This document shows, piece by piece, positions 26,240-34,734 of a stretch of 41,272 nucleotides of DNA (within the stretch, counting starts at the first letter, position 1; each line of letters starts with the position of its first letter). The translations under genes and the position numbers were made by a program. The DNA lies in the NCBI RefSeq assembly GCF_021531355.1, contig NZ_JADYTS010000021.1:1-41272 (forward strand), in the 5' to 3' direction. The notes below the pieces were generated by a model that worked only from the letters and a program-made list of their open reading frames with translations, made no database searches and was not told the origin of the DNA. This stretch comes from Leyella stercorea. GTDB taxonomy: Bacteria; Bacteroidota; Bacteroidia; Bacteroidales; Bacteroidaceae.

Positions 26240-27169
26240 ATGATAGAATCGAATGTAAAGGTAAACTCTGCCAAGGCGTGGCTTCTTGCTGCACGACCCA
26301 AGACGTTGACGGGTGCTGCTGTGCCCGTGATGATAGGCATTTCGGCTGCTATAGCTATGTATGGCAGTAGTGTCAGGGTTGTACCGGCTGTGTTGTGTAT
26401 GCTTTTTGCGTTGGTGATGCAGATAGATGCCAACTTTGTCAATGATTATTTTGACTTTATGAAAGGCACCGACGATGAGCAACGCCTTGGACCGAAGCGT
26501 GCGTGTGCACAAGGATGGATAACGGCTGCGGCTATGCGTCGCGGTTTGCTTTATACTACTATCCTGGCTTGTGCTATAGGACTGCCATTGGTGTACTTTG
26601 GTGGATGGGAGATGATACTCATAGGCTTTGCGTGTGTGGTGTTCTGTTTTCTATACACCATTTCGTTCTCGTATATTGGACTTGGTGATGTGCTTGTACT
26701 CGTATTCTTCGGAGTCGTTCCCGTGTGCATGACTTATTGGCTTGTGTCACCTCCTACGCCACTTATGTCGATACCTTGGCCAGTGATAGTGTTGTCTATA
26801 GCTTGCGGACTCATCATCGATACGTTGCTTGTAGTCAACAACTATCGTGACATCGACAACGACCGACGTGCAGGCAAGCGTACTTTGATTGTACGAATAG
26901 GCGAGCGTGGCGGACTGCTGCTCTATATGTTGCTCGGAATGGCAGGTACTATGTTGGCGATTGCTGGCATCATATTTCTTAATTGGCACGATGGGCAATT
27001 CATGCAGGAGATAATGTTGCTGTATATACCTTTCCATGTGAGAGCCTTCACAGAGATGCGACGCATAAGGAAAGGAGCTGAACTTAATAAGGTGCTTGGA
27101 ATGACGGCGCGTAATATGTTTATATTCGGTGTGCTCGTATCGGTTGCCTTATTATTTGCTTGGCTTTAA
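26240..27169 (+). CDS. menA: 1,4-dihydroxy-2-naphthoate polyprenyltransferase
   Basis: MenA attaches the prenyl tail to dihydroxynaphthoate, a late step of menaquinone synthesis, in the inner membrane. The 309 residues have about nine membrane segments and both prenyl-diphosphate sites of the UbiA superfamily: NDYFDFMKGTD (68-78) and NNYRDIDNDRRAGKRTL. The start WLLAARPKTLTGAAVPVMIG is typical of MenA. The gene is divergent from the HD-domain gene and ends at a shared bidirectional terminator. Confidence 0.93.
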   Translation: MIESNVKVNSAKAWLLAARPKTLTGAAVPVMIGISAAIAMYGSSVRVVPAVLCMLFALVMQIDANFVNDYFDFMKGTDDEQRLGPKRACAQGWITAAAMRRGLLYTTILACAIGLPLVYFGGWEMILIGFACVVFCFLYTISFSYIGLGDVLVLVFFGVVPVCMTYWLVSPPTPLMSIPWPVIVLSIACGLIIDTLLVVNNYRDIDNDRRAGKRTLIVRIGERGGLLLYMLLGMAGTMLAIAGIIFLNWHDGQFMQEIMLLYIPFHVRAFTEMRRIRKGAELNKVLGMTARNMFIFGVLVSVALLFAWL

Positions 27170-27180
27170 AGTTTTTATAA

Positions 27181-27229
27181 ACAAAAAAATCCGCAATACT
27201 CGAGAATTCGGTATTGCGGATTTTTTTGT
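27181..27229. terminator. Bidirectional terminator, menA/porin
   Basis: A 19-bp perfect stem (27181-27199 with 27211-27229) built of ACAAAAAAATCCGCAATAC and its complement, loop TCGAGAATTCG. It has A- and T-runs on both outer sides and ends both convergent genes. Confidence 0.92.
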
Positions 27230-27246
27230 TTATGCTGTTTTGAATA

Positions 27247-29616
27247 TTAGTTGAAAAAGTTCCAGCTAACACCAAATCTGAACACTCGTTGGTTGAGCGG
27301 GTAGTGCGGTGTAAGGAAGTAGTTGCGTGATCCTTGTCCTGCATTGACGTGGCTCATCATCACGAAGAATCTAGTACGCTGCAGGTGGAAGTTGGCGTAT
27401 ACGTTCACGATAGGGTAGTTGCCCACTTCTGTGCGGTTGTCGCCCTTCTGTACGGCATACTGTCCGAGTGCTGGATTGTAGTCGGGAGCATAGTACTTTG
27501 TGAAGAATCGTGCATCGGCTCCGAAGTCGCATTTCAATACACGTGCAATCTTGAACCTCAAGAACAGATTGGTGTATATGTTAATGTCGGGCACAGGCAG
27601 CGAAGCCTCGTCCGATGACTTCTGGTATGTGATGACGTTGTCCCAATGCAGCGGTCCGAGTTTCAGTTTCTGTTGCAATTCGAGTGTCAACAGACTTATT
27701 GCTCCACTTTTCTGCTCCACGCTGAGCGTGTTTCCGGTGCGTCCGAAGTCGTCTGTTATGTTATATCCCATTGCAAAGAACGTATGGTTCTTGATGTTGT
27801 CGAATGCAACACGAATGGTAGTATTGGTTTTCTCGTAACTGAATTTACCTTCTACACGAGTGTGGGTTATCTTCGACATATCGTCGTTGTCCCACCAGAA
27901 GTGCTTTGAGTGGTAGTGACGATAGTAGAATGTAGGGTTCAGTCGGTGGAAGAAACCACTTGCCTGCAAGCGTACTGTGTCGCCAAACAGTTTGAAGTTA
28001 ACGTCTGCATTTGCATCAATCTTAATTTGTCCGGCATCTTTGCCTGTAATCCATGTCTCGGCAGTAGCATCGTAATGCAATGTCTTGCCTTGCGACTTTA
28101 TCAGCTGTGCGCCTATACTGAGGTTATGCTCGTCATACGCCTTTGCTGCTTCTGTTTCGGTGGGCAGAGTGAAGTGTCGCAAGTCGGATGTCACGAAAGC
28201 TTTCAATCCTGCCTTGGCCCATTTGTTGAAACCTTCAAGCAGTGATATGGCGAATGTGTTTTGCAGACGATAGTGAGTTGTCTTGTCGTAGATGGAGTCG
28301 CCCGAATAGCATCCTTCTGTTTTATAAGTCTCGGCATAGAAGTCTTGTGGCGTATCGTATGCCTGATAGATGCGACTGTATGTGTCGAATTTCAGTGTGT
28401 GTATGAAGCTTGTCACTGGAACGTATTCGCTTTTCAGCCACATTGTGTCCTGCGCTGCTTTGGCTTCAAGTGCATTCAAACTGTCGGCAGCAGCTTTTCC
28501 GTTTACTGCTATTCGCTCTGACGGAGCTTTAGTTGCTGTCGAATCTGTTGGAATGTTAGTATTTACAACTCGTGCGTTGGTTGGTCGTCCGCTGAAGGTC
28601 TGCTTCTTGAATTTCTTTTCGTCAAAGTCGCGTCCCTCGCGTTTGGCTTTGCGACGTGCCTCTTCCATGTCCTTCTGTTCCTTGTTCTCCTTTTGTGAAG
28701 CCATAGCAAACTTACGCGCTTCGATTTCCTCGTCGGTCATCTTCACCTTTCTGCTGAAGCCGAGACTATAGCGGTGGGTTAGGAATATATGTGTATTGTT
28801 GTTGCGGTTCCAGTTGTGCTCAAGTACAGTTGGAATTTCGTTGGTGGCATAGTCGTCATTGAAACTCTCCGGATGCTTGATGTACTCGTCATTGGTAATA
28901 CCGCCATTCTCAGTGACTTTCTGATTGAGAGTTGAGAATATGAGGTGAGCTTGGTATCGGTCGCCAATGTATGAACCGTACATCAGGTATTTGAAGTGTG
29001 ATGTACTTTGGTTAGAGTAGTAACCACGGCCGTATAGATAGTCGATGTTAAAACCAACGCCAAGTCGTTTGCCGGCATTTACAGCAAATTTGGCTTTGAA
29101 TCGGTCTTCACCGTTGGTGCGGTCGCCTGCTGTGTTGTAGTCCAGATTGGTGAGTGGTGAAAGGGTGTTTGTGAAGTGAAACTGGTCAACCGGCGATACA
29201 ACATAGTCGTATGGTTGAGTGAACAGAAACTGGTCGGTCTCTGCCCTGTTTATGAAGATACGGTTGATTCGTGGTGCTCCGAGGTTTCCGGTGGTATTGT
29301 ATTCGCCACGCAGTCCGGTGGTGAAAATTGTATTCGGATACATGTACGACATTGTGTCCACCTCAGCCGTACGGCGGTCGCCAAATCTTTGGTCGACAGT
29401 CCATACCTTTATGCCCTTTGGAATCTCCTTGTCTGTACCGAGCGAGTCTGCCATATTGCGGCTCGATCTTTGGCTGGCTGTGCCGTCGGGCGACATCTGG
29501 CCGAATTGATCAAACTGGTTACCGTTTCTATTGTCTATCTGCGCCACAGTCTTGCCGACTGCCGTTGTCAGTAATAGTGCGACGACCAGTATGAGTCTTG
29601 TTGCTGACTTTATCAT
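27247..29616 (-). CDS. Large putative porin (Porin_10 type)
   Basis: A 789-residue outer-membrane protein with signal peptide (LILVVALLLTTAVGKTVA-Q). After a low-complexity N-terminus it has the family pattern with IKVWTVDQRFGDRRTAEVDT, YPNTIFTTGLRGEYNTTGNL, APRINRIF and many aromatic strands, ending in FRFGVSWNFFN with a terminal barrel strand. The middle (about 310-390) has a charged insert, rich in Lys and Glu. I start at ATG 29616, which gives the signal peptide directly; an ATG 36 bp upstream would put 12 residues before it and overlap the neighbouring gene. Substrate unknown. Confidence 0.85.
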   Translation of the reverse strand: MIKSATRLILVVALLLTTAVGKTVAQIDNRNGNQFDQFGQMSPDGTASQRSSRNMADSLGTDKEIPKGIKVWTVDQRFGDRRTAEVDTMSYMYPNTIFTTGLRGEYNTTGNLGAPRINRIFINRAETDQFLFTQPYDYVVSPVDQFHFTNTLSPLTNLDYNTAGDRTNGEDRFKAKFAVNAGKRLGVGFNIDYLYGRGYYSNQSTSHFKYLMYGSYIGDRYQAHLIFSTLNQKVTENGGITNDEYIKHPESFNDDYATNEIPTVLEHNWNRNNNTHIFLTHRYSLGFSRKVKMTDEEIEARKFAMASQKENKEQKDMEEARRKAKREGRDFDEKKFKKQTFSGRPTNARVVNTNIPTDSTATKAPSERIAVNGKAAADSLNALEAKAAQDTMWLKSEYVPVTSFIHTLKFDTYSRIYQAYDTPQDFYAETYKTEGCYSGDSIYDKTTHYRLQNTFAISLLEGFNKWAKAGLKAFVTSDLRHFTLPTETEAAKAYDEHNLSIGAQLIKSQGKTLHYDATAETWITGKDAGQIKIDANADVNFKLFGDTVRLQASGFFHRLNPTFYYRHYHSKHFWWDNDDMSKITHTRVEGKFSYEKTNTTIRVAFDNIKNHTFFAMGYNITDDFGRTGNTLSVEQKSGAISLLTLELQQKLKLGPLHWDNVITYQKSSDEASLPVPDINIYTNLFLRFKIARVLKCDFGADARFFTKYYAPDYNPALGQYAVQKGDNRTEVGNYPIVNVYANFHLQRTRFFVMMSHVNAGQGSRNYFLTPHYPLNQRVFRFGVSWNFFN

Positions 29617-29624
29617 ATTCGTTG

Positions 29625-29879
29625 TTATTGGCGTATAAATCTGAAACAACATTCAGCTATCTTGAACGCCATTGCGGTGAGTATTACTATTGTGCCTATT
29701 GTACGGTCTTGAAAATAGAAGATTGCCATACCTGCAATCGCACCCAACATGAATATAATGTTGAGCACGTTGCGTATCTTGAAGTATTTGTCTTCAGATT
29801 TGTCAGGTCTTCTATGTCTCGGATGTATCGCGCTGCTGTTTTGCTCTATATCCGTTGTTTTCGGTTCCTGGTCAATCAT
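29625..29879 (-). CDS. Small two-pass membrane protein
   Basis: An 84-residue protein with a polar, basic N-terminus (about 1-35) and two hydrophobic segments (about 36-54 and 61-78) joined by FQDRTIG. No family name is known to me, and it might be taken for a spurious frame, but it fits tightly between the DUF4468 gene (44 bp) and the porin (8 bp), has clean membrane segments and uses neighbouring codon choices. Function unknown. Confidence 0.65.
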   Translation of the reverse strand: MIDQEPKTTDIEQNSSAIHPRHRRPDKSEDKYFKIRNVLNIIFMLGAIAGMAIFYFQDRTIGTIVILTAMAFKIAECCFRFIRQ

Positions 29880-29923
29880 ATATGTTGTATATATCTTGTT
29901 TTTCTGTTTGTTGTAACTGTGCT

Positions 29924-30604
29924 TTATTTTAGTGCATCGTCAAACATTTTGAATATCTGGTCCTTGCGGTCGATGGTTTTCTTGCGGAATTTTGCCGAAC
30001 CCGGAATAAGCTTAGTGCCTTTCTTGTTGACAGCATATTTGTCGGTAATCCACTTTTCGGCAGTTGTCTTCAATCCGGTCGAACGGTTCTCCTCGTAAGC
30101 GTAGCTGATGCGTTCAAGCGACAGGTGCAGCTTGTTGTCCGAGCAGTTGGCTATAATTACATAGTTCATCTTTGTGCGGTCGAGCGAGATGAAGCTTTTG
30201 CTGAATTCGAGCCATTCCTGATAGCGTGCCACAATGCTGAATGCCTTACGATTGATGAGGGCAATGCTGCTGTTTATCTGTTCTGGCTTTGCTGTCAGAC
30301 TGTCGAGTGTGGTGTATACTATGTCGTATATTTGCTGGGCACTCTTGCCGTTCACGTCAATGTCGTGTGTGAAAACCACCTTGCCGTCAACTTCAGGTAC
30401 TGCTCCTTTTTGTATATATTTCCAGTCCTTTATATCTTTGACAGCAAGCGTTGCGTCCTTAGAGTCGGCTTTATTTGACTTTTTAGCAGTATCTTTCACC
30501 TCTTTTGCTTCATTATTTTTCTTGGTGACGGGCGCTTCCCATTCACTCTGTGCTGCACACATCAGAGGGCAGCACATCAACAATGCGATAATTATTTTTT
30601 TCAT
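29924..30604 (-). CDS. DUF4468-domain exported protein
   Basis: A 226-residue protein with signal peptide (IIALLMCCPLMCAA-QS), a charged Lys/Asp-rich linker (about 25-60) and a C-terminal domain of the DUF4468 type with GKVVFTHDIDVNGKSAQQIY, LINRKAFSIVARYQEWLEF and TKMNYVIIANCSDNKLHLSL. The domain has a TBP-like fold and is common in periplasmic Bacteroidetes proteins; no function is established. It has a -7 box at 30643-30650 and leads the gene pair to the porin. Confidence 0.8.
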   Translation of the reverse strand: MKKIIIALLMCCPLMCAAQSEWEAPVTKKNNEAKEVKDTAKKSNKADSKDATLAVKDIKDWKYIQKGAVPEVDGKVVFTHDIDVNGKSAQQIYDIVYTTLDSLTAKPEQINSSIALINRKAFSIVARYQEWLEFSKSFISLDRTKMNYVIIANCSDNKLHLSLERISYAYEENRSTGLKTTAEKWITDKYAVNKKGTKLIPGSAKFRKKTIDRKDQIFKMFDDALK

Positions 30605-30642
30605 AGTCGTTATTTTGTTCCTTCGTTTATGTCTATATCATG

Positions 30643-30650
30643 CAAAATTA
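30643..30650 (-). promoter_or_regulatory. Probable -7 element of the DUF4468 gene
   Basis: TAATTTTG on the minus strand, 39 bp before the ATG at 30604. No TTTG is found at the expected upstream distance, so only this box is supported. Confidence 0.5.
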
Positions 30651-30687
30651 CTAAATAATATGGTATGAAACTTATATTATTGATTAT

Positions 30688-32775
30688 TTAACGTAATTTC
30701 TCCGTCTCCTCATCAAGCAGCGATTGCAGTCGTACAATCTCGTCGCGGTATTGTGCAGCTTGTAGGAAATCCAGTTGTTTGGCAGCTTCTTTCATCAGCT
30801 CTGTTGTGTCGGCAATGCTCTTTTCCAATTGCTTGCGCGACATGCGTTTCACTATCGGGTCGGCTGCATATGCATAGCCTTCCGGCTCGATATACGGCTG
30901 ATAGCGTTTGGGTGCCTGCTTGCTGTCGGCAGCCTTGCCGGCGCTTGCAGTTTTTGGAGCGTCATGCTGCTGTGCGTCGGCAAAAGCCGATAGCGCTCCC
31001 TTTATGTCCTTGCGTATCTGCTGTGGCGTAATGCCGTGGTCGGCATTGTATTTCAGCTGTATCTGGCGTCGGCGTGCTGTCTCGTCGATGGTCTGCTGCA
31101 TGCTGGCTGTTATGGTGTCGGCATACATTATCACTTTGCCGTTGATGTTTCTGGCAGCACGTCCAGCTGTCTGTGTCAGCGATCGGCGGCTGCGCAGGAA
31201 TCCTTCCTTGTCGGCATCGAGAATGGCTACCAGCGAAACCTCCGGCAGGTCCAGTCCCTCACGCAATAGGTTCACACCTACCAATACGTCGTACAGTCCG
31301 GCACGCAGGTCGTTCATTATCTGCACACGGTCGAGTGTCGCCACGTCGCTGTGTATATAGTTGGCACGTATCTCGTGGTTCAGCAGATACTCGGTCAGTT
31401 CCTCTGCCATACGCTTTGTCAGTGTCGTCACCAGCACACGTTCGTCGCGTTCGCATCGTTGCTGTATCTCCTCAAGCAGGTCGTCGATTTGGTTCTCGCT
31501 CGGGCGCACTTCTATTATCGGGTCCAATAGTCCGGTAGGACGTATAATCTGCTCTACAACAACGCCTTCAGCCTCGTTCATTTCGAAGTCGGCAGGCGTT
31601 GCCGATACATACACAACTTGGTTTACCATGTCCATGAACTCGTCAAACTTCAACGGACGGTTGTCGAATGCGGCAGGCAAACGGAAGCCATATTCCACAA
31701 GGTTCTGCTTGCGTGCACGGTCGCCGCCATACATGGCGCTTATCTGTGGCACGCTCACATGGCTTTCGTCTATGAACATCAGGTAGTCTTTTGGAAAGAA
31801 GTCGAGCAGACAGTAGGGGCGTTGTCCTGCCTCGCGTCCGTCGAAATAGCGCGAGTAGTTTTCAATGCCCGAGCAGTGTCCCAGCTCTTTCATCATCTCC
31901 ATGTCGTACTCTACGCGCTCCTTTATGCGCTGTGCTTTGATCGGGTCGCCCAGCTCATTGAAGAAGTCTATCTGTCGTGTCAGGTCGTCCTGTATTAGTC
32001 GTATAGCATGCTCGGTCTGTTCCTTTGATGTCACGAACAGGTTGGCAGGATATATCTGATAGTCGTCAAACGACGCAATGCGCTGAAACGTAACGCTGTC
32101 CAGCTCTTCTATCGAGTCAATCTCGTTGTCCCACCACGTGATTCTCAGCAAGCTGTCGCTATATGCCATCGATACGTCCACTGTGTCGCCTTTCACGCGG
32201 AAGCAGCCGCGTTTCAGTTCGATGTCGTTGCGTAGATACAGGGCGTCGACCAGCTTGCGCAGAAAGTCGTTACGGTCTACAATTTGTCCGCGTTTCACGT
32301 TGATGATGCTGTTGGCCATGGCTGTAGGGCCGCCCATACCGTATATGCACGACACCGACGACACCACAATCACGTCTTTGCGTCCCGACAGCAGTGCGCT
32401 TACTGCCGACAGTCGCAGCTTGTCGATGTCCTCGTTTATGGCGAGGTCTTTCTCGATGTATGTGTCCGACGAAGGCAGATAAGCCTCCGGCTGATAATAG
32501 TCATAGTACGACACGTAATACTCCACAGCGTTGTTCGGGAAGAAGCTCTTCATCTCCTCGTACAGCTGTGCCGCAAGAGTCTTGTTGTGGCTCAGTATCA
32601 GTGTCGGACGTCCTATGTTGGCTATGACATTTGCCATTGTGAAGGTCTTGCCCGAGCCTGTTACGCCCAGCAATACCTGTGCCCTGTCGCCTTGCCATAT
32701 GCCGTCTGTCAGTTTGTTTATGGCTTCAGGCTGGTCGCCTGTAGGGGCGAATTTCGAAGTGATCTTAAAGTCCAT
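30688..32775 (-). CDS. uvrB: Excinuclease ABC subunit B
   Basis: UvrB is the damage-verifying helicase-like core of nucleotide excision repair. The 695 residues have the Walker A GVTGSGKT (37-44), the damage-probing hairpin YYDYYQPEAYLPSSDTYIEK, FIDESHVSVPQ, helicase motifs VLVGVNLLREGLDLPEVSLV and QTAGRAARN, and the C-terminal UVR domain (QLDFLQAAQYRDEIVRLQ). Length is usual. It is preceded by a -7 box and divergent from bamD. The 83-bp gap to the DUF4468 gene holds a separate promoter. Confidence 0.98.
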   Translation of the reverse strand: MDFKITSKFAPTGDQPEAINKLTDGIWQGDRAQVLLGVTGSGKTFTMANVIANIGRPTLILSHNKTLAAQLYEEMKSFFPNNAVEYYVSYYDYYQPEAYLPSSDTYIEKDLAINEDIDKLRLSAVSALLSGRKDVIVVSSVSCIYGMGGPTAMANSIINVKRGQIVDRNDFLRKLVDALYLRNDIELKRGCFRVKGDTVDVSMAYSDSLLRITWWDNEIDSIEELDSVTFQRIASFDDYQIYPANLFVTSKEQTEHAIRLIQDDLTRQIDFFNELGDPIKAQRIKERVEYDMEMMKELGHCSGIENYSRYFDGREAGQRPYCLLDFFPKDYLMFIDESHVSVPQISAMYGGDRARKQNLVEYGFRLPAAFDNRPLKFDEFMDMVNQVVYVSATPADFEMNEAEGVVVEQIIRPTGLLDPIIEVRPSENQIDDLLEEIQQRCERDERVLVTTLTKRMAEELTEYLLNHEIRANYIHSDVATLDRVQIMNDLRAGLYDVLVGVNLLREGLDLPEVSLVAILDADKEGFLRSRRSLTQTAGRAARNINGKVIMYADTITASMQQTIDETARRRQIQLKYNADHGITPQQIRKDIKGALSAFADAQQHDAPKTASAGKAADSKQAPKRYQPYIEPEGYAYAADPIVKRMSRKQLEKSIADTTELMKEAAKQLDFLQAAQYRDEIVRLQSLLDEETEKLR

Positions 32776-32796
32776 GAGACATAGTATTTAAGATTA

Positions 32797-32804
32797 CAAA
32801 ATTA
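32797..32804 (-). promoter_or_regulatory. Probable -7 element of uvrB
   Basis: TAATTTTG on the minus strand, 22 bp before the uvrB ATG. No clear -33 box; no SOS-type operator is recognised. Confidence 0.5.
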
Positions 32805-32917
32805 GGAATAATTGTATATATAAGCACGGTTTTTGCTAAAAAAAGACTCTATAGCCAATAATATTTAAGAGAATTGCGTTTTCAGCGTGAAGAATTTCTA
32901 AAAAATAAGCTCATTGC

Positions 32918-32948
32918 TTTGTAGATAGACTAATAATATGTATTTTTG
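32918..32948 (+). promoter_or_regulatory. Promoter of bamD-rpoZ-DUF4293
   Basis: TTTG (32918-32921), 19 bp, TATTTTTG (32941-32948), then the bamD ATG 22 bp later. A complete Bacteroides-type promoter. Confidence 0.8.
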
Positions 32949-32969
32949 CAGTTCAAAACGATATAGTAT

Positions 32970-33794
32970 ATGAAGAAAACCATTTACGCTGTTGTATTTA
33001 TGGCACTGTTGCTTTCAAGTTGTGCCAATGAGTTCAACAAGGTATACAAGAGCACCGATAACAACTTCAAGTATGAATATGCCAAGGAAAGCTTTGTAAA
33101 GGGCAAGTACGTTCGTGCTTCATCTTTGCTTCAGGGACTGGTGACGATGCAGAAAGGATCGGAGAATGCCCAGGAGAGTCTTTACATGCTTGGATTGTCC
33201 GAATTCAATAGCCGTGACTATGAAGGAGCAGCGGCAACTTTCAAGAAGTACTGTCAGAGCTATCCCAAGGGATACTATACTCAGGAGGCTCGCTTTCTTA
33301 TCGGAATGAGTTTGTACAATTGTACACCCGAGCCGCGTCTTGATCAGTCGCAGACTGTCAATGCCATCGCAGCTTTTCAGGAATATATCGATCTTTATCC
33401 TGATGGCAATCAGAAGAAGGATGCACAGCAGCGTCTCTTCGAATTGCAGGACAAGTTGGTGCAGAAGGAGCTTTATTCTGCCCAGCTCTATTACGACCTT
33501 GGTCAGTACTTCGGCAACTGTACTTACGGTGGCAACAACTACGAGGCTTGCATCATCACCGCTCAGAACGCATTGAAGGACTATCCTTACTCAAGTCTGC
33601 GCGAGAAATTCTCAGTGCTCGTGATGAAGAGTAAGTTTGAGTTGGCTCAGCAGAGCGTTGAAGAGAAGAAACTTGAGCGATTCCAGGATGCCGAGGATGA
33701 GTGCTACGGATTCCTTAACGAATATCCCGACTCTAAGGATAAGGCAATGGCTGAGAAGTTCATCAGCAAGTGTAAGACATACACGAAGGACTAA
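32970..33794 (+). CDS. bamD: Outer-membrane assembly lipoprotein BamD
   Basis: BamD is the essential lipoprotein of the BAM complex, which folds barrel proteins into the outer membrane. The 274 residues start with a lipoprotein signal (ALLLSSCAN, Cys18) and continue with TPR units: YEYAKESFVKGKYVRASSLL, SLYMLGLSEFNSRDYEGAAA, QEARFLIGMSLYN and ALKDYPYSSLREKFSVLVM. It leads a small operon with rpoZ and the DUF4293 gene. Confidence 0.93.
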   Translation: MKKTIYAVVFMALLLSSCANEFNKVYKSTDNNFKYEYAKESFVKGKYVRASSLLQGLVTMQKGSENAQESLYMLGLSEFNSRDYEGAAATFKKYCQSYPKGYYTQEARFLIGMSLYNCTPEPRLDQSQTVNAIAAFQEYIDLYPDGNQKKDAQQRLFELQDKLVQKELYSAQLYYDLGQYFGNCTYGGNNYEACIITAQNALKDYPYSSLREKFSVLVMKSKFELAQQSVEEKKLERFQDAEDECYGFLNEYPDSKDKAMAEKFISKCKTYTKD

Positions 33795-33832
33795 TATTTG
33801 ATTTAATAAAACATATATAAAATAATAGATTA

Positions 33833-34177
33833 ATGGATTACAAAAAGTCAAAAGCGCCGGTCAACACCGTCACACGCAACATTATGGATTTGTGTGATGA
33901 GACAGGCAACATCTATGAGAGTGTTGTAATTATCTCGAAGCGTGCCAATCAGATTGCTGTCGAAATTAAGCAAGACCTCAACAAGAAGTTGGCCGAGTTT
34001 GCTTCGTACAACGACTCACTTGAGGAGGTATTCGAGAATCGTGAGCAGATTGAGATTTCGCGCTATTACGAGAAACTTCCGAAGCCTACACTTCTCGCTA
34101 CCGAGGAATTCATCGAGGGCCACGTCTATTATCGCGACCCCGCTCAGGACAACGCTAACACACAGGAGCAGGCATAA
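33833..34177 (+). CDS. rpoZ: RNA polymerase omega subunit (Bacteroidetes type)
   Basis: A 114-residue protein of the RpoZ family as found beside bamD in Bacteroidetes. NIYESVVIISKRANQIAVEI corresponds to the omega core that clamps the beta-prime tail, followed by a helical stretch and RYYEKLPKPTLLATEEFIEG. The acidic end is short and disordered. Its stop overlaps the next start at TAATG, so translation is probably coupled. Confidence 0.85.
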   Translation: MDYKKSKAPVNTVTRNIMDLCDETGNIYESVVIISKRANQIAVEIKQDLNKKLAEFASYNDSLEEVFENREQIEISRYYEKLPKPTLLATEEFIEGHVYYRDPAQDNANTQEQA

Positions 34178-34629
34178 TGATACAGCGTAAGCAAAGCGTT
34201 TTCTTGCTGCTCGCATTCATCGCTTCGGTTGTGTGTCTGTGCCTGCGCATTGGCGATATTGAGCCAGCAGGTATGGGTGTCGGTTTCAAACTGTACAACC
34301 TCATGCTCGACAAGGGTGCAAGCGTCGACTATTCGCCGTGCGGTCTCTTCGGCATATTGCTCATCAGCAGTGCCATGAGTCTCGCCACAATATTCCTTTA
34401 TCGCAACCGTAAGTTGCAGAGCAGTCTGTGTTTGTGCAATGTGTTCTTGCTTCTGGCATGGTATATAGTGCTCGGTGTCGTTACACGCAACGTCGTGTCG
34501 GCCGATGCCAACTTCCACATTGCATTTGCAGCATGTCTTCCTGCCGTTTCATTAGTGCTTAACTTTATGGCTCGTGCAGGTGTTATTCACGACGAGAAAA
34601 TGGTGCGTGCGGCCGACCGCATACGCTAA
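34177..34629 (+). CDS. DUF4293 membrane protein
   Basis: A 150-residue protein with four membrane segments (about 8-24, 60-80, 86-104, 112-130) and the family ending with DEKMVRAADRIR. MIQRKQSVFLLLAFI at the start is also typical. Function unknown; position after bamD and rpoZ is common in Bacteroidales. It shares one base with the rpoZ stop and is followed by a strong terminator. Confidence 0.88.
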   Translation: MIQRKQSVFLLLAFIASVVCLCLRIGDIEPAGMGVGFKLYNLMLDKGASVDYSPCGLFGILLISSAMSLATIFLYRNRKLQSSLCLCNVFLLLAWYIVLGVVTRNVVSADANFHIAFAACLPAVSLVLNFMARAGVIHDEKMVRAADRIR

Positions 34630-34645
34630 TATAAAGAAAAAAACA

Positions 34646-34693
34646 ACGCCTTGAAAGTTGAAGAACTTTGATTGTCTTCCGCTTTCAAGGCGT
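34646..34693. terminator. Bidirectional terminator, DUF4293/rfbB
   Basis: A 12-bp perfect stem ACGCCTTGAAAG (34646-34657) with its complement (34682-34693), preceded by an A-run and followed by a T-run. It ends the bamD operon and can also end the convergent rfb genes. Confidence 0.88.
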
Positions 34694-34734
34694 TTTTTTA
34701 TTTGTCTTGTTTGCCTGTATGCCTTTGTTTTTGT

